From contig JADLEJ010000034.1 of NCBI GenBank assembly GCA_020846195.1, positions 62,001 through 126,000 on the forward strand: a stretch of 64,000 nucleotides of DNA, given 5' to 3'. Positions within the stretch are counted from its first letter, which is position 1, and each line of letters opens with the position of its first letter. Source of the stretch: Nitrospira sp. GTDB taxonomy: Bacteria; Nitrospirota; Nitrospiria; Nitrospirales; Nitrospiraceae. Shown here in pieces: positions 41,167 to 49,993 of this stretch. Position numbers and translations under genes: made by a program. The notes under the pieces are model-generated. The model had not been told where the DNA came from, did not search any database, and saw only the letters and a program-made list of their open reading frames with translations.

Positions 41167-42903
41167 TTACCGTTTCAAATTCACCAGCTCTTGAAGAATT
41201 TCGTCTGAAGTCGTAATGACCCTGGAGTTGGCCTGGAAACCTCGTTGCGCAGCAATCATATCGATGAAGCTTTGACCGAGATCGACGTTCGAAAGCTCCA
41301 GCGAATTGGACAGCACCCGCCCGAGGCCCGCGCTATCCGGAGACCCGGTAACCGGCTGGCCGGAGTTGCCCGATTCGGCGAAGGTGTTTTTCCCGGTCCT
41401 GGTCAACCCGATCGGGTCAGGAAACCGCGCCAGCACCACTTGAGCCAGTGCGCGCAGCTGTCCATTCGAGAACCGGCCGCTGATGACACCATTTGTATCG
41501 ACGCTGAACGCCTGGAGCGAACCGGCGGCATAGCCGTCTTGCGTCTGCTGGACCAGCGCGGACGTGGAGCCGAATTGCGTGGTGCCGGTGAGTCCATTCC
41601 CGCCGTCGGTGATGACGCTGTCGCCGAAATTGATATCGATGAGCTGGTCTTGGGTCGCGCCGACAAAGTCGATCTGCAGTTCCCCGGGGGTCGTGCCGAC
41701 TGTTCCTGCCGCCGTGCTGGTATCGAATCGAGTCACCGGCCCCTCGCGCTGCAGCGTGCCGTCGGTGCCAAATGTCAGCGTCCCGGCGCCGACTCGAACA
41801 ATCCCGAGCGTGACGTCGATATTGCTGGAATGATAGTTGGCCGTATTGATGTCGGCGGTGCTCGATACGACATTATAGTTCCACGTATTGGCTCCGACTT
41901 TCGTAAAATAGGTCGTCAGCAAGTGATCGTTTCCCAGCGAATCGTAGACCGTCAGCGAGGTCGTAAAGTTCGACGTGCCGACCGGGTCCGACACATTGAC
42001 ATCGGATCCAGTGGTCGAGGCACCGGCCAGCATGTTCAAATTCGCCGCCAGCGTATTCGCGCCGCTCGCACCCACCACCACGGTGCCGGTATTGGTGGCC
42101 ACATCGTTCGTCGTGCCCGAGATGCCGGATCGGAACGTGAAAATATTGCTTGCGCCCACCGTGGCCTCGAACCCATCGTACGCCGATTGCAAGTAGGGAT
42201 TGACGGCGGTCAAGCCTCGCACCGCGCTTTGAATCGCACTGGCCAGCGCGGTGCCGGTCAGACCGTTCGCCACCGTGATGGTTCTGACGCCGTCGCCGTT
42301 CAGATTGACGGTCAAGGCATTATTACCGGCCGCCGACGTCGTCACGGAAGCAGACGACCCGATAACATTGCCACGCACGCCGGTGGTCGCCGTGCTGGAG
42401 TTCAGATTGGCCGCGAGCAGCGCCGTTGAAGTAGGATTCGGCGAAGCCGTCGTGGTCGGCAAGGCGATGTCTCCAATATTTCCGGTGATAGTGCCGGTCG
42501 TATCCGCCAGGAATCCCTGTAGCTTAAACCCCGTTGGATCGACCACAACGCTGTCTTTATTCAAGCGAAAGAGTCCATTGCGGCCATAGAAGGTTCCGTT
42601 CTGCGCGTCCTTCATCACAAAGAACCCGTTGCCGTCGATCGCCAAATCGAGCACATTCGACGACGTGGCCAGCGATCCCTGGGTGAAGTCTCCCTGCACC
42701 GACGTGAGCGCCACGCCGATTCCCGTTTGCACCGAGCCGGACCCGCCCGAGATCGAGGAGCTGATCAAGTCGGCGAACGTCGCGCGGCTCCCCTTGAACC
42801 CGACCGTGCTGAGATTGGCAATGTTGTTACCGATGACCGACAATGCCGTGCCGTTGGCATTGAGTCCGCTCACACCGGCAAACAAGGACGACAGAATACC
42901 CAT
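41167..42903 (-). CDS. flgE: Flagellar hook protein FlgE
   Basis: This 578-aa protein has the N-terminal LFAGVSGLNANGTALSVIGNNIANLSTVGFKGSRATFADLI and the C-terminal VDLGQSFIDMIAAQRGFQANSRVITTSDEILQELVNLKR, diagnostic of the hook protein. It is longer than E. coli FlgE (~400 aa). The central extension (about 185-300) contains beta-repeat segments resembling the Flagellin_IN type found in FlgK/FlgL. It starts at ATG 42903 behind AGGAGGG. It is the last gene of the fliK-flgD-flgE unit, followed by a stem-loop. Confidence 0.96.
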   Translation of the reverse strand: MGILSSLFAGVSGLNANGTALSVIGNNIANLSTVGFKGSRATFADLISSSISGGSGSVQTGIGVALTSVQGDFTQGSLATSSNVLDLAIDGNGFFVMKDAQNGTFYGRNGLFRLNKDSVVVDPTGFKLQGFLADTTGTITGNIGDIALPTTTASPNPTSTALLAANLNSSTATTGVRGNVIGSSASVTTSAAGNNALTVNLNGDGVRTITVANGLTGTALASAIQSAVRGLTAVNPYLQSAYDGFEATVGASNIFTFRSGISGTTNDVATNTGTVVVGASGANTLAANLNMLAGASTTGSDVNVSDPVGTSNFTTSLTVYDSLGNDHLLTTYFTKVGANTWNYNVVSSTADINTANYHSSNIDVTLGIVRVGAGTLTFGTDGTLQREGPVTRFDTSTAAGTVGTTPGELQIDFVGATQDQLIDINFGDSVITDGGNGLTGTTQFGSTSALVQQTQDGYAAGSLQAFSVDTNGVISGRFSNGQLRALAQVVLARFPDPIGLTRTGKNTFAESGNSGQPVTGSPDSAGLGRVLSNSLELSNVDLGQSFIDMIAAQRGFQANSRVITTSDEILQELVNLKR

Positions 42904-42943
42904 GGATCACACCCTCCTTTGAAGCCAATTCTCGACGTTCACG

Positions 42944-43624
42944 TTATCGCAGTTCGACAATATCCTTGCGGTCGATCACATAATCCCCGGCGGCCAGTTG
43001 CGGAGATCCATCGACCATCCGCACACCGGAAATCTTTAAGACCGCGCTCGGCGCCGCCACAACGGCGGCACCTTTCGCGTCTTTTGCCAGGACTTGATAC
43101 TGATAGGTCCCGTTCGGCATCAGGAGCCCGTTTTGATTGCGCCCATCCCACTGCACTTCCTGCTTGCCGGCGCTCTGAGTGCCCAAGTCCAATATGCGCA
43201 ACGCCTTGCCTTGCTTGTCCATGATCGTAACCCGGACGGTGCTCGCTTCACGCTCCAAGGCGTACGTGAGTTTTGCCGGTCCGTTGTTCAGATCGATAAG
43301 CGAGCCTTCGACTTGCACATTGCGCCCGATCATGGGCAATAAGGTGTACTGCATCGAATCCGCTTGCTGCGCGATGCTCTTTTCCAACAACTGGACTTGT
43401 TTCGTGCTTTGGTCTAACTGACTGAATTGGGCCAACTCGGCTACGAAGGCGGTGTTATCCATCGGTTTTAACGGATCTTGGTTCTTGAGTTGCGTGACCA
43501 GCAACTTTAGAAAGTCGTTCTGGCCCAGTTGCTGGTTGCCGCTCAAGGCTCCGGCGATTCCGCCAGTCGCTGCTGTCGTGGCACCCGCTGTTGTCTGCGA
43601 TGTCGCGGAACTAATGGTCGCCAT
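42944..43624 (-). CDS. flgD: Hook scaffold protein FlgD
   Basis: This 226-aa protein has the FlgD N-terminal signature LGQNDFLKLLVTQLKNQDPLKPMDNTAFVAELAQFSQLDQ and a C-terminal fibronectin/tudor-type region (VQWDGRNQNGLLMPNGTYQYQV). It caps the growing hook. It starts at ATG 43624 with AAGGA 8 bases upstream, between fliK and flgE. Confidence 0.96.
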   Translation of the reverse strand: MATISSATSQTTAGATTAATGGIAGALSGNQQLGQNDFLKLLVTQLKNQDPLKPMDNTAFVAELAQFSQLDQSTKQVQLLEKSIAQQADSMQYTLLPMIGRNVQVEGSLIDLNNGPAKLTYALEREASTVRVTIMDKQGKALRILDLGTQSAGKQEVQWDGRNQNGLLMPNGTYQYQVLAKDAKGAAVVAAPSAVLKISGVRMVDGSPQLAAGDYVIDRKDIVELR

Positions 43625-43641
43625 AATCCGATTCCTTATCC

Positions 43642-45261
43642 TTACGCCACCAGATTCAACATGCCGCGACGCGGTGCCGTCTCGCGCATCGCCTCTTCAC
43701 GCCCCTGCCCTCCATGTTGCCGCTCGCCCTGCGACGCATGGCCTTGCGACTGCTCCCGAGAGGCCGGATCTTGAAAGGACCGCCCGGCGCTCTGGCGGTC
43801 GATGTCAACCTGGAATCGCCCCAGATCCAATCCCGATGCCTGTAATGCCGATTGCAAGCGGTCTTGCCCATTCACCAAATACTGCCCAAGCTCATTCCGC
43901 TCGGATGCGAAATGCGTGTGCACGGTATCCTGATTGACCGCGACGCGAATATTGACCCGGCCCAGATCGGCTTGAGACAGTTCCAGCATCATCGACTTGG
44001 TTTGATTCGCAGACGTTCCCGGCATCCAATCGGTCGGTTGAACCGGAGGCGTGGTCGCGGCAGCCGGCGCATCCGCGGAAAGCTTGGCCGACGGAGCAGA
44101 GGAAAACGCGCGGTGATCCACCCCATGAGGCGCCAGCGCGGGATTCGATGCAGGCGCCGGCGCGGCGGCCTCCGGCGTAGCGGCCTGCGGCATGACTTGA
44201 TCTGTCGATGCGCGCTCGCGCTGATCGCGGCCGGACCATTCCATCCCGCTTTCGGCATCCTGACTTGGGGGTTCTTGCCAGGCGGCCGGCGTCACGGCTG
44301 GCTGGCGAGGTGCCGCCTCCTCCTTCGGCCCCTGGATCTCTTGCGCCTGAACCGGCCGCTCCAAGGCAACTGGCTGGTTGCCTTCCGGCCGCTGAGTCTG
44401 CTCGGCTGCGAGCGCGTTGACCGCCTTGAAATCTTCCCGCGCGTGAGCGCGTTGCTCTTGAGCCACGACTATCGTCTCATTCTTCGCCGCAAGATGTTCT
44501 GCAGCATGCGGCTGTTCCTCGCGCGCAAGCGGGGCGGCCGGCTGCTTTGGCTGAGGAGTGCCAAGTTCTTCAGAGGTCACCTGCGCTCCATCGTTCAGCG
44601 TTGTCTTGTTGTCAGGCGATACCATTGTTTGAGTCGTCTTATCGACGGCAGACGCGGGAACCGCATCAGACTGAACCGCGGCCACCGTAGCCGCTGATGC
44701 GGCTGTCGTTTCTTGGCTATCGGTTTGCGGAACTGTAGTGGGAGCCGCCGCAACCGGCAACGAGGTCTCGGCCATCGTGACAACAGGCAGCGCTGATTCC
44801 ATGGCACTGTTTGTCGATTCGTCCGATAACGCGGGCGTCGGAGCCTGAGTGTCCGGCTTGACTATGGGCTGCGTGATCAACGCGAGTAAGACGCTTTGCG
44901 ACGCCGCATCAATCGTCGGCGCGGCTGACGTACTGGCGGATTCTGGCCGGGAAGCATCCTCAGCTTTGTCGCTACCCTGGCTATCCTTGGTTGCACTGGA
45001 TGAGGTTGGAGCCGTTGTCGCAGGAGAAGGCTCCTCCGATGACATCTTGGTTTCGCGCTCATCGCCATCCGTTTGGCTGCGTCCCATCTTTGGGCGCGGC
45101 TCTTTGGCCGTCTGCATCGCACGCAATTCAGACGAAAACGATTTATCTGATCCAGACGATTCTCGCTTGCTTCCACCCGATCCTGGGCGTGGCGCGCTCT
45201 GAGGGCTGGTTGCGTTGGAGGTGCTGGCGGCTGCGAAATGAGGTAGATGAAGATCCATCAT
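43642..45261 (-). CDS. fliK: Hook-length control protein FliK
   Basis: This 539-aa protein has a long Ala/Pro/Gln/Thr-rich disordered ruler region and a C-terminal Flg_hook domain: LELSQADLGRVNIRVAVNQDTVHTHFASERNELGQYLVNGQDRLQSALQASGLDLGRFQVDI. It measures hook length and triggers FlhB. The start is taken as ATG 45261 (MMDLHLPHF), ~36 bases after the predicted sigma-54 start; the frame runs open farther upstream into the promoter. The ribosome site is weak. Confidence 0.88.
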   Translation of the reverse strand: MMDLHLPHFAAASTSNATSPQSAPRPGSGGSKRESSGSDKSFSSELRAMQTAKEPRPKMGRSQTDGDERETKMSSEEPSPATTAPTSSSATKDSQGSDKAEDASRPESASTSAAPTIDAASQSVLLALITQPIVKPDTQAPTPALSDESTNSAMESALPVVTMAETSLPVAAAPTTVPQTDSQETTAASAATVAAVQSDAVPASAVDKTTQTMVSPDNKTTLNDGAQVTSEELGTPQPKQPAAPLAREEQPHAAEHLAAKNETIVVAQEQRAHAREDFKAVNALAAEQTQRPEGNQPVALERPVQAQEIQGPKEEAAPRQPAVTPAAWQEPPSQDAESGMEWSGRDQRERASTDQVMPQAATPEAAAPAPASNPALAPHGVDHRAFSSAPSAKLSADAPAAATTPPVQPTDWMPGTSANQTKSMMLELSQADLGRVNIRVAVNQDTVHTHFASERNELGQYLVNGQDRLQSALQASGLDLGRFQVDIDRQSAGRSFQDPASREQSQGHASQGERQHGGQGREEAMRETAPRRGMLNLVA

Positions 45262-45307
45262 GGCTTCAAGATTCCCAATGGTTGTCACATGACATGCACC
45301 GGCATAG

Positions 45308-45323
45308 TTCAAGCCTCGTGCCA
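45308..45323 (-). promoter_or_regulatory. Sigma-54-like promoter of fliK-flgDE, variant -12
   Basis: On minus TGGCACGAGGCTTGAA has a perfect -24 element (TGGCACG) and correct spacing, but the -12 reads TTGA instead of TTGC. Predicted leader is 36 bases, like fliL. The -12 variant would lower promoter strength or be a false match. Confidence 0.5.
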
Positions 45324-45450
45324 GTTCGTCCAACTGAAAACTCTGCGCCAATTCATGAAAGCGAAGAAGGCCGCATCGACAGCTTTTCAAGAGAAGGAAA
45401 AAACTTCCTATCCCGTAGGCAAGATACTTCTATCTGAACTGCGGAGAGAC

Positions 45451-46215
45451 TTAAGGAGCTTGGACGAGCAATTGCTCGGTGAGCTTGGCAGCCCGTTCGA
45501 CACGGACTTGCGAAAGGATGGCGCCGGCGGTTTTCGGCTTGACGATGCGAAGGATTTCGATGGCTTTGTGTTCAGGCATCTTTTCGAGTCTGGCGGCGGC
45601 TTCTTCAGACGGCATGGATTCATACATCTTCGCAAGCTGCGCCTGGCTCTGGCTTTTCTGATTCTGCGCATGCTTCGAGTACAGCTCTTTTCGCTCGGCG
45701 ATAAACTGGTCCTGCTGGATTTTCTGCTCGGCCGTTTGTTTCTGATGCAGCCGCCGGGACTCTTCAACTTTTTTCTGCAGGGCTTCATTTTTCGTGAGCA
45801 GCCCTTCCAGTTCCGCCTTAAGGGCGAGGAGCCGCTCTTCTTCTTGCCGAACAGCCGCCTCACGGCGGTCGAGTTCCTTCTTGCGCTGGTCCAGCATCTC
45901 AATGACTTCTCGCGGAGTTTCGATGGCCACCCCCTGCGCGGCCGGGGCATTGCCAGGCGCGGCACTCGCATCGGCGCCGGCGGCCCCCGATGCCGATGCT
46001 GGCGAAGCCGCCGGTGCAGCCGGTTTCGATTGCGGTTCCGATGAGGCTTGCCCCAGTTGCACCATCACCCACAGCAGAAAGACCGATCCGGTAACGCCGC
46101 CGGCCAATGTCCAGAGATGGGAGCGCCGCTCCGACCTGGCCAGAGCCAGACGAGACTTCGCGGCATGCCGCACCGTAATACGATCTCCATCGTGCTGTGC
46201 GTCGTATGACTTCAT
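45451..46215 (-). CDS. MotE-like flagellar protein (MgtE_N domain)
   Basis: This 254-aa protein has a membrane segment at about 34-55, an Ala/Pro linker, a long coiled coil (about 100-185), and a C-terminal MgtE_N-type domain (KMYESMPSEEAAARLEKMPEHKAIEILRIVKPKTAGAILSQV). This order is that of MotE, a periplasmic chaperone-like protein for the stator (MotC) in alphaproteobacteria, and of YlxF in Bacillus flagellar operons. It directly follows fliJ (ATGA overlap). The symbol is withheld because function in this phylum is untested. Confidence 0.82.
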   Translation of the reverse strand: MKSYDAQHDGDRITVRHAAKSRLALARSERRSHLWTLAGGVTGSVFLLWVMVQLGQASSEPQSKPAAPAASPASASGAAGADASAAPGNAPAAQGVAIETPREVIEMLDQRKKELDRREAAVRQEEERLLALKAELEGLLTKNEALQKKVEESRRLHQKQTAEQKIQQDQFIAERKELYSKHAQNQKSQSQAQLAKMYESMPSEEAAARLEKMPEHKAIEILRIVKPKTAGAILSQVRVERAAKLTEQLLVQAP

Positions 46216-46652
46216 GACCGCGCATCTCCCTGGCCCGTAAATCGATGATGGGCCGACTCATCGGTGGCCATCTGCTCACGGCGGCGCATCTCGATCAACG
46301 CCGCCTCTCGATACCGCGCAATCAGCCGGTCCAAGGTCCGGCGATCCTGGCTCGCGGCCACCAGCCTGGCCCGTGCTTCCTCCCATTGCAGTTGCCAGTG
46401 CGCCAGGGTTCGGCGAGCCTGCTCCGCGGCGGAGGCCTGCGCTTCAAAGTGCGATTGCCACTGCAGCAATTGCTCAATCGTCATGCCTCGGCGGGTCTCT
46501 TCGCGATACTGCTCTTCCTGCCGCTGCCGATCGTCCGCCAAACGGGCAATAGACTGTTCCGCCTGAAGCAGTTGCTGAGTGACCTCCGCAAGCTCCATCT
46601 TGATCTGCTCCTCGACTTGGAGCCGATAGTGCTGTAGTGCCTGTACGCTCAT
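46212..46652 (-). CDS. fliJ: Flagellar export chaperone FliJ
   Basis: This is a 146-aa coiled-coil protein throughout, with the FliJ pattern of an N-terminal YRLQVEEQIKMELAEVTQQLLQAEQ and a central MTIEQLLQWQSHFEAQ. FliJ contacts FliI and the FlhA gate. Its start overlaps the fliI stop and its stop overlaps the next start, both as ATGA. Low sequence conservation is usual; position after fliI decides the call. Confidence 0.88.
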   Translation of the reverse strand: MSVQALQHYRLQVEEQIKMELAEVTQQLLQAEQSIARLADDRQRQEEQYREETRRGMTIEQLLQWQSHFEAQASAAEQARRTLAHWQLQWEEARARLVAASQDRRTLDRLIARYREAALIEMRRREQMATDESAHHRFTGQGDARS

Positions 46653-47953
46653 GTCTGTTGCGCCAATGTCAGCAGATCCTGCCGGGACGAGACAAAGTCG
46701 GCAGGCTGTTCAACCGCTTGACGGAGATACCCGTTAATGGCGTCTTGCCCGCGCACGGCCCGATCCAGCGCCGCATTCATCCCCTGTTTATAGGCCCCGA
46801 GAAGAATGAGATCTTCGGATTGCCGGTACCGCGCCATCAATTCGATGGTCTGGCGCGCCGCGGCTTCATGCTCGCGCGTGACGATGTCGCGCATGACGCG
46901 GCTGGTGCTTTGGAGTAAATCGATGGCCGGAAAGTGGTTCTGCGCCGCCAGCGCGCGCGAGAGGACGATATGCCCATCCAGAATCGACCGCACCGTATCG
47001 GCAATCGGATCGGACAGATCGTCGCCGTCCACAAGCACCGTATACAGCCCGGTAATCGTGCCGACTCCCGGTCCGGTCCCCACTCGTTCCAGCAGCTTGG
47101 GAAGCATCGCGAAGACCGATGGCGTATACCCTTTCGTCGTCGGGGGTTCGCCGATTGCCAGCCCCACCTCGCGCTGGCTATAGGCCAGCCGGGTCAAGGA
47201 ATCCATCATCAATAAGACCTGGCGGCCTTGGTCGCGAAAATACTCGGCAATGCAGGTGGCCACCAGAGAAGCGCGCAATCGCACCATCGGCGGTTGATCC
47301 GACGTGGCGACAATGACGACCGACCGCTTCAGCGCCTCTGCGCCCAGGTCGCGCTCCAGAAACTCGTTGACCTCGCGGCCGCGCTCGCCGATCAGCGCGA
47401 TCACGTTGACATCCGCTTGGGTATAGCGGCTAATCATGCCAAGCAACACACTTTTTCCGACGCCAGATCCGGCGAAAATTCCAACCTTTTGTCCGCGCCC
47501 ACAGGTCAAGAAGCCATTGATTGCCCGTACGCCCAAGTCCAATGGTGTCGTAATCCGGTTGCGCGACAAGGGATTCGGCGGACTCGTCTGGAGGGGATAG
47601 TGCGTCTGCGCGATGAGCGGCCCTTTGCCGTCCAACGGCTCTCCCAACCCATTCAAGACTCGCCCGAGCAGCGCAGGCCCCACCGCGAGGCCGGCCGACT
47701 GGCCCGTCATCGCAATGCGGCTCGACGGACCGATTCCTTGCATGTCTCCCAGCGGCATCAGCAAGACACGATCCCCTCGGAACCCCACCACCTCCGCGGG
47801 AATCGACCCTTTGCCGTCTTCTCTCGTGATGCGGCACATATCGCCGACCGTCGAGCGCGCGCCGGTGCCTTCAATGACCAGGCCGACGGCTTGCGCCACA
47901 CGCCCGGTAATGTCCAATGGCTCGACGTGATCCAACAGGTCACTGAGCGACAT
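46649..47953 (-). CDS. fliI: Flagellum-specific ATPase FliI
   Basis: This 434-aa protein has Walker A AGSGVGKS at 161-168, VIALIGERGREVNEFLERDL, and the type III ATPase motif DSLTRLAYSQREVGLAIGEPPTTKGYTPSVFAMLPKLLERVG. It powers substrate unloading at the export gate. The start is ATG 47953 (MSLSDLLDHV), 14 bases inside the end of fliH; the open frame farther upstream is only fliH in another frame. Its usual negative regulator is FliH, here a receiver-domain fusion. Confidence 0.97.
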   Translation of the reverse strand: MSLSDLLDHVEPLDITGRVAQAVGLVIEGTGARSTVGDMCRITREDGKGSIPAEVVGFRGDRVLLMPLGDMQGIGPSSRIAMTGQSAGLAVGPALLGRVLNGLGEPLDGKGPLIAQTHYPLQTSPPNPLSRNRITTPLDLGVRAINGFLTCGRGQKVGIFAGSGVGKSVLLGMISRYTQADVNVIALIGERGREVNEFLERDLGAEALKRSVVIVATSDQPPMVRLRASLVATCIAEYFRDQGRQVLLMMDSLTRLAYSQREVGLAIGEPPTTKGYTPSVFAMLPKLLERVGTGPGVGTITGLYTVLVDGDDLSDPIADTVRSILDGHIVLSRALAAQNHFPAIDLLQSTSRVMRDIVTREHEAAARQTIELMARYRQSEDLILLGAYKQGMNAALDRAVRGQDAINGYLRQAVEQPADFVSSRQDLLTLAQQT

Positions 47954-48989
47954 GCGATCCTCGCGCGCGCAGCGCTTCGCCCAGCCGAAACAATTGCGTA
48001 TCGAGCGACGCGTCCACAACTCGATTGGCGGTCTGCACAATGCAGCTTCCTCTGGACAGCGTGATATCGGACTCGATGTGGAGGACAAGCGTCAGATCGC
48101 CAACCTGGCTCAATTCGCCGCGCAGCGCTTCCAGCGTGGCTGCGTCGGCGGGATGCACCGTGATCGTTGCCCGGCCAGACTCCTTCAAGGCCGCCAGCGC
48201 CGCTTTGGCTTGCGCCACCACCTGTTCTTTGACTTCATCGGCGCGGTCGCGGAGAATTTTGACCGCAATCTGAAACGCCACATTCACCACATCGTCTTCC
48301 ACGGTCTGATGCAAGGCCAGCCAGGCTTGATCGAACTTTCTCACGGCATTCGAAAGCACCGTCCGCTCATGACGGCGGCGCTCGTCATCCCGGGCACAGG
48401 CTCGCCGCTCGCCTTCGGCAATGCCGCGCTCGTATTCGGTGAGTCCGTCCTGCCCGCGCGTCACGCCGTCTTCGCCAAACGTCTGCAGCACCATGCTGTG
48501 GACGCGCAAGCCGCCGGCCCGCACGACCGCATGTTTCAGGACCGTGTTTTCCGCGCGTAGCGCATGCAGTTCGAGCAGCCGGCGGGCAGTCATCAGCACG
48601 ACATCGTTCTGAATCGGCTTCATGAAGAATTCGGCCGCGCCGGCCTTCATCGCCCGAACGGCCAGCTCGACGCTCGGCGAACCGGTCATCACCACGCTAA
48701 TCACCCGCTGGTCGAACGCCTGCACCTGCTCCAAGAGCTGAATACCGTCAAAATCCGGCAGCGTGATGTCCGCCATCAACAGAGCCGGCGGGGCCTGTTT
48801 CACCATCGCCAGTGCTTCTTGGGCAGTCCCGGCCACCCTGATCGATACCCCTTCCGATCGAAAAAGCTCGGCGAAGAGAGTCCGGATCGTCTCGTCGTCG
48901 TCGACGACCAGGATCGACCCGAGCAGTTTTGCAGATCCGCTGGCCGCCGGCGCGGAGGATTTGGTCGGCAGCGAGACACTCGTCACCAT
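47940..48989 (-). CDS. fliH: Receiver domain-FliH fusion (export ATPase regulator)
   Basis: This 349-aa protein has two clear parts. Residues about 24-140 are a CheY-like receiver with every active residue: D30/D31 (VVDDDE), phospho-acceptor D74 (MADITLPD), T102 (MTGSPS) and K124 (MKPIQ). Residues about 180-349 are FliH: YERGIAEGERRA, then VHPADAATLEALRGEL and the C-terminal VDASLDTQLFRLGEALR. Standard FliH lacks a receiver. There is one uninterrupted frame with a good AGGAG 9 bases before ATG 48989, following the fliG stop directly. FliH binds FliI and anchors it at FliN/FlhA, so phosphorylation could tune export (inference). Confidence 0.92.
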   Translation of the reverse strand: MVTSVSLPTKSSAPAASGSAKLLGSILVVDDDETIRTLFAELFRSEGVSIRVAGTAQEALAMVKQAPPALLMADITLPDFDGIQLLEQVQAFDQRVISVVMTGSPSVELAVRAMKAGAAEFFMKPIQNDVVLMTARRLLELHALRAENTVLKHAVVRAGGLRVHSMVLQTFGEDGVTRGQDGLTEYERGIAEGERRACARDDERRRHERTVLSNAVRKFDQAWLALHQTVEDDVVNVAFQIAVKILRDRADEVKEQVVAQAKAALAALKESGRATITVHPADAATLEALRGELSQVGDLTLVLHIESDITLSRGSCIVQTANRVVDASLDTQLFRLGEALRARGSHVAQ

Positions 48990-49991
48990 TTACAGCATCT
49001 CCTCCCCGGCGCCGGCCACCACAATGCGGCCTTCTTCTTCCAGCTTGCGGCAGACTTTGAGAATGTTCTGTTGAGACTTCTCCACATCTGCAATTTTGAC
49101 CGGTCCCGTGGACTCCATATCGTCCTTGAGCATCTCAGCCGCCCGGCTCGACATGTTCTTGAAGAATTTATCCTTGATGTCGGAGTTCGCGCCGCGCAGC
49201 GCCAGCGGCAGATCCTCCTTGCTGATTTCCTTCATCAATTCCTGCATGCCGCGGTCGTCGAGCTTGATCAGGTCGTCGAAGACGAACATCAGCGCGCGAA
49301 TGGCATCGGCCAGCGGCTGGCTCTTCTCCGCAATCTTGGCCATGATGTTGCCCTCGGTCGTCTTGTCGAGCCGGGTCATGATGTCGGCCATCATTTCCGT
49401 GCCGCCGAGCGATTGGGCGCGCATGCCGGTATTCGACAAGAGCGCTTCCTGCATGGTGTTGCTCAGCTCCTCCAAAACATCGGGCTGCACTTCTTCCATC
49501 GTCGCCACTCGCAAGGCGACATCGCCCCGCAGAAAATCCGGCAATTGGGCCAGCAACTGGCTGGCCTGATCGCTTTCCAGATGCGCCAAAATCACGGCGA
49601 TGGTTTGCGGATGCTCGATCTTGATCATGCCCGCCAAGGATTTCGCATCCACCCACTTCAGCGCTTCCAACCCTGGATAACTCTTGCGCGTCATCGACTC
49701 GATGATGCTTTTCGCTTTTTCAGGCCCCAGCGCTTTGATGAGGATGCTGCGAATATATTCATTGCCTTTAAACTGCACTTCTCCGCTGGAGCTGGCGGAC
49801 TCGAACTCCGCGATCACGGTCTCCTCGTCTTCTTTGGAGATCTTGGCGGTGCCATTCATGAAATGCCCGAGCTTCTTGATCTCTTTCGGATCGAGCTGCT
49901 TCATCACCTGCGCAGCCGCTTCTTCTCCGATGGCGCGAAGCAGAATCGCCGCCTTCTGCTCGCCAGACATCTGTTTGGGATCGCCGGCCAT
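48990..49991 (-). CDS. fliG: Motor switch protein FliG
   Basis: This 333-aa protein has the FliG N-terminal LSGEQKAAILL-like start (MSGEQKAAILLRAIGEEAAAQVMKQLDP), the middle EHPQTIAVILAHL motif, and a C-terminal stator-facing domain with DDLIKLDDRGMQELMKEI. It contains the charged residues that meet MotA. The start is ATG 49991 just after the fliF stop; a GTG 24 bases earlier is possible. Confidence 0.96.
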   Translation of the reverse strand: MAGDPKQMSGEQKAAILLRAIGEEAAAQVMKQLDPKEIKKLGHFMNGTAKISKEDEETVIAEFESASSSGEVQFKGNEYIRSILIKALGPEKAKSIIESMTRKSYPGLEALKWVDAKSLAGMIKIEHPQTIAVILAHLESDQASQLLAQLPDFLRGDVALRVATMEEVQPDVLEELSNTMQEALLSNTGMRAQSLGGTEMMADIMTRLDKTTEGNIMAKIAEKSQPLADAIRALMFVFDDLIKLDDRGMQELMKEISKEDLPLALRGANSDIKDKFFKNMSSRAAEMLKDDMESTGPVKIADVEKSQQNILKVCRKLEEEGRIVVAGAGEEML

Positions 49992-49993
49992 GG

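Noticed and set aside
45393..45408. GGAAG-TTTTTT-CCTTC-like short dyad between the motE-like gene and fliK
   Set aside because: The stem is only ~4-5 bp and the T-run is in the loop, not after the stem; not a credible terminator.
47940..48989. REC-FliH as a sequencing-error fusion
   Set aside because: The receiver lies in the same frame with no extra ribosome site between the domains, and the fliG stop directly precedes the fusion ATG, so a separate receiver gene is unlikely.
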